DNA of 6,117 bases, from the NCBI GenBank assembly GCA_035719045.1, contig DASTGO010000352.1, positions 1 to 6,117 of the forward strand. Reading direction: 5' to 3'. How positions within the stretch are numbered: position 1 is the stretch's first letter; each line of letters starts with the position of its first letter. The position numbers and the translations under genes were made by a program. The notes below the pieces were generated by a model. That model was not told the origin of the DNA and did not search any database. It saw only the letters and a program-made list of their open reading frames with translations. This stretch comes from DASTGO01 sp035719045. Its GTDB lineage: Bacteria; Actinomycetota; Actinomycetes; Actinomycetales; Kineosporiaceae. Below are positions 5,000 to 6,117 of the stretch, in pieces.

Positions 5000-5424
5000 G
5001 CCGGCCGACATTCGACGAGGTGGCCGTCGGGGACCAACTCCCCGCCGTGACGTATCCCCTGCGCCGGGACAACCTGGTCCGCTACGCCGGGGCGAGCGGG
5101 GACTTCAACCCGATCCACTGGAACGAGCGGTTCGCCGTCGAGGTCGGGCTGCCGAACGTGATCGCGCACGGGATGCTCACCATGGCCACGGCCGTCCGGC
5201 TGGTGACCGACTGGTGCGGGGACCCCGGTGCCGTGGTCGGCTACGGCGCCCGGTTCACCAAGCCGGTCGTGGTGCCGGACGACGGGACCGGTGCCACGGT
5301 CGAGGTGAGCGCCGTGGTGGCCGCCAGGGACGAGCAGGCCCGCACCGTGCGGGTGGACCTGACCGCAACCAGTGCGGGGGACAAGGTCCTCGGCCGTGCG
5401 CAGGCCGTCGTCCGGCTGCCCTGA
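4996..5424 (+). CDS. hadB: (3R)-hydroxyacyl-ACP dehydratase catalytic subunit HadB-like (MaoC family)
   Basis: The product is 142 residues and forms a single hot-dog domain. The hydratase-2 motif is complete: YAGASGDFNPIHWNERFA (30-47) followed by GLPNVIAHGMLTM (51-63), with Asp36 and His41 at the catalytic positions known for this family. It dehydrates (3R)-3-hydroxyacyl-ACP to trans-2-enoyl-ACP, presumably as a heterodimer with the upstream HadA-like protein. The GTG start overlaps the hadA stop by 4 bp, so translation is probably coupled. No third subunit gene (hadC) follows; a transporter gene comes next. Whether the organism makes mycolic acids cannot be judged from this window. Confidence 0.9.
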   Translation: MSRPTFDEVAVGDQLPAVTYPLRRDNLVRYAGASGDFNPIHWNERFAVEVGLPNVIAHGMLTMATAVRLVTDWCGDPGAVVGYGARFTKPVVVPDDGTGATVEVSAVVAARDEQARTVRVDLTATSAGDKVLGRAQAVVRLP

Positions 5425-5459
5425 GCGCCGTCGCGGAGCCTGCCCGGCCTGATCCGAGC

Positions 5460-6117
5460 ATGCCCCCCACTGCGCCCGGATCACGGCCGGCCGCCGACCG
5501 TGCCCGTCACGCCGTCGGCTGGGTGTTCGCCGTCAGCGGGTTGACCTTCGCGAGTTGGGCCTCCCGGCTGCCGGCGGTCCGGGACGGGTTGGGGCTGAGC
5601 CCGGGCGAGCTGGGGATGGTCATCTTCGCGCTGTCCCTCGGCGCCGTGATCGCCCTGCCCCTGTCCGGTGCCGTGGTGCACCGGCTGGGACCGGCCGCGG
5701 CGGTCCGGCTCACCGTCGTGGTCGCCGAGGTCGGGCTGGCCGCGGTCGGACTGGCCGGGACGGTCGAGGTCCTGGTCGTGGGCCTGTTCACCCTGGGGGT
5801 GGCCAACGGCATCTGGGACGTCGCGATGAACGTCGAGGGCGCCGCCGTGGAACGGCTGCTCGACCGGCCGATCATGCCGCGCTTCCACGGGTGGTGGAGC
5901 CTCGGGACGGTGTGCGGGGCCGGTCTCGGGGCCGCCGCCGCCGCGCTCGGCCTGCCGGTCCGCGAGCATCTGGTGGCCCTCGCCGGGGTGAACCTGCTCG
6001 CCGGTCTGGCCGCGGTGACCGCCTTCCTGCCTCCTGCCGTGCACCGGGTGGCTGCAGGGGAGCCGGCGCCGCCGCTCCCGGGGACCGGGTCCGCCGTCCC
6101 CGGGCAGCCGCCCGCCG
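5460..6117 (+). CDS. Major facilitator superfamily transporter, 3'-truncated
   Basis: The frame is open to the window end, giving 219 residues of an expected 380-420 or so. After a polar N-terminus (1-17) come hydrophobic segments at about 18-32, 50-72, 79-98, 101-116, 145-165 and 172-192, the first half of a 12-helix MFS protein. A Pro-rich stretch from about residue 197 fits the central cytoplasmic loop. FASWASRLPAVRDGLGLSPGELG (30-52), GIWDVAMNVEGAAVER and FHGWWSLGT resemble the YbjJ/FucP-like group of bacterial MFS proteins. The substrate cannot be inferred. ATG 5460 is 35 nt after hadB; no good ribosome site is near it (GGAG is 22 nt away), so the start is less certain. It might be co-transcribed with hadAB, but a functional link is not evident. 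Confidence 0.8.
   Translation, partial: MPPTAPGSRPAADRARHAVGWVFAVSGLTFASWASRLPAVRDGLGLSPGELGMVIFALSLGAVIALPLSGAVVHRLGPAAAVRLTVVVAEVGLAAVGLAGTVEVLVVGLFTLGVANGIWDVAMNVEGAAVERLLDRPIMPRFHGWWSLGTVCGAGLGAAAAALGLPVREHLVALAGVNLLAGLAAVTAFLPPAVHRVAAGEPAPPLPGTGSAVPGQPPA

Noticed and set aside
4600..5484. Long minus-strand frames opposite hadA and hadB, and similar frames opposite other genes
   Set aside because: These are antisense shadows produced by high GC at third codon positions; they have no motifs and overlap clear family members.

Overview
The window is high-GC actinobacterial chromosome: GC-rich third codon positions, GTG starts, 4-bp start/stop overlaps, and the gene order tRNA-Thr, tRNA-Met, rpmG, hadA, hadB, which is conserved in Actinobacteria. 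The genus cannot be told from the sequence.

Left part (1-1700). The 3' part of a bifunctional heptose kinase/adenylyltransferase gene (hldE/rfaE type, cut at the window edge) is translationally coupled by a GTGA overlap to a family 2 glycosyltransferase. Together they look like the end of a cluster making and transferring an ADP-heptose-type sugar. The glycosyltransferase faces convergently a regulator gene on the other strand; the 113-bp gap holds a GC-rich tandem repeat and a small hairpin.

Middle part (1701-3881). A minus-strand gene encodes a cytoplasmic XRE helix-turn-helix regulator with a long TPR-rich C-terminal region. Divergent from it, after a 120-bp shared upstream region, is a tiny gene (3246-3392, 48 aa) with a strong ribosome binding site. 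It encodes a signal peptide followed by a short C-terminal segment ending in MMGCCFVAI. A 15-bp palindrome (TTGACT-TTC-AGTCAA) lies between the genes, next to the small gene's ribosome binding site. This is the architecture of a peptide-pheromone/receptor pair (RRNPP-like logic, known mainly from Firmicutes) and is the most interesting item in the window. About 490 bp without a convincing gene follow; they contain a 13-bp hairpin, several smaller inverted repeats and a possible tRNA promoter.

Right part (3882-6117). tRNA-Thr(GGT), tRNA-Met(CAT) and a zinc-ribbon (C+) ribosomal protein bL33 gene with a strong intrinsic terminator are followed by hadA-hadB. These last two are overlapping genes for the two subunits of a (3R)-hydroxyacyl-ACP dehydratase of the MaoC/hot-dog fold. 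A major facilitator superfamily transporter starts 35 bp downstream and runs off the right edge.
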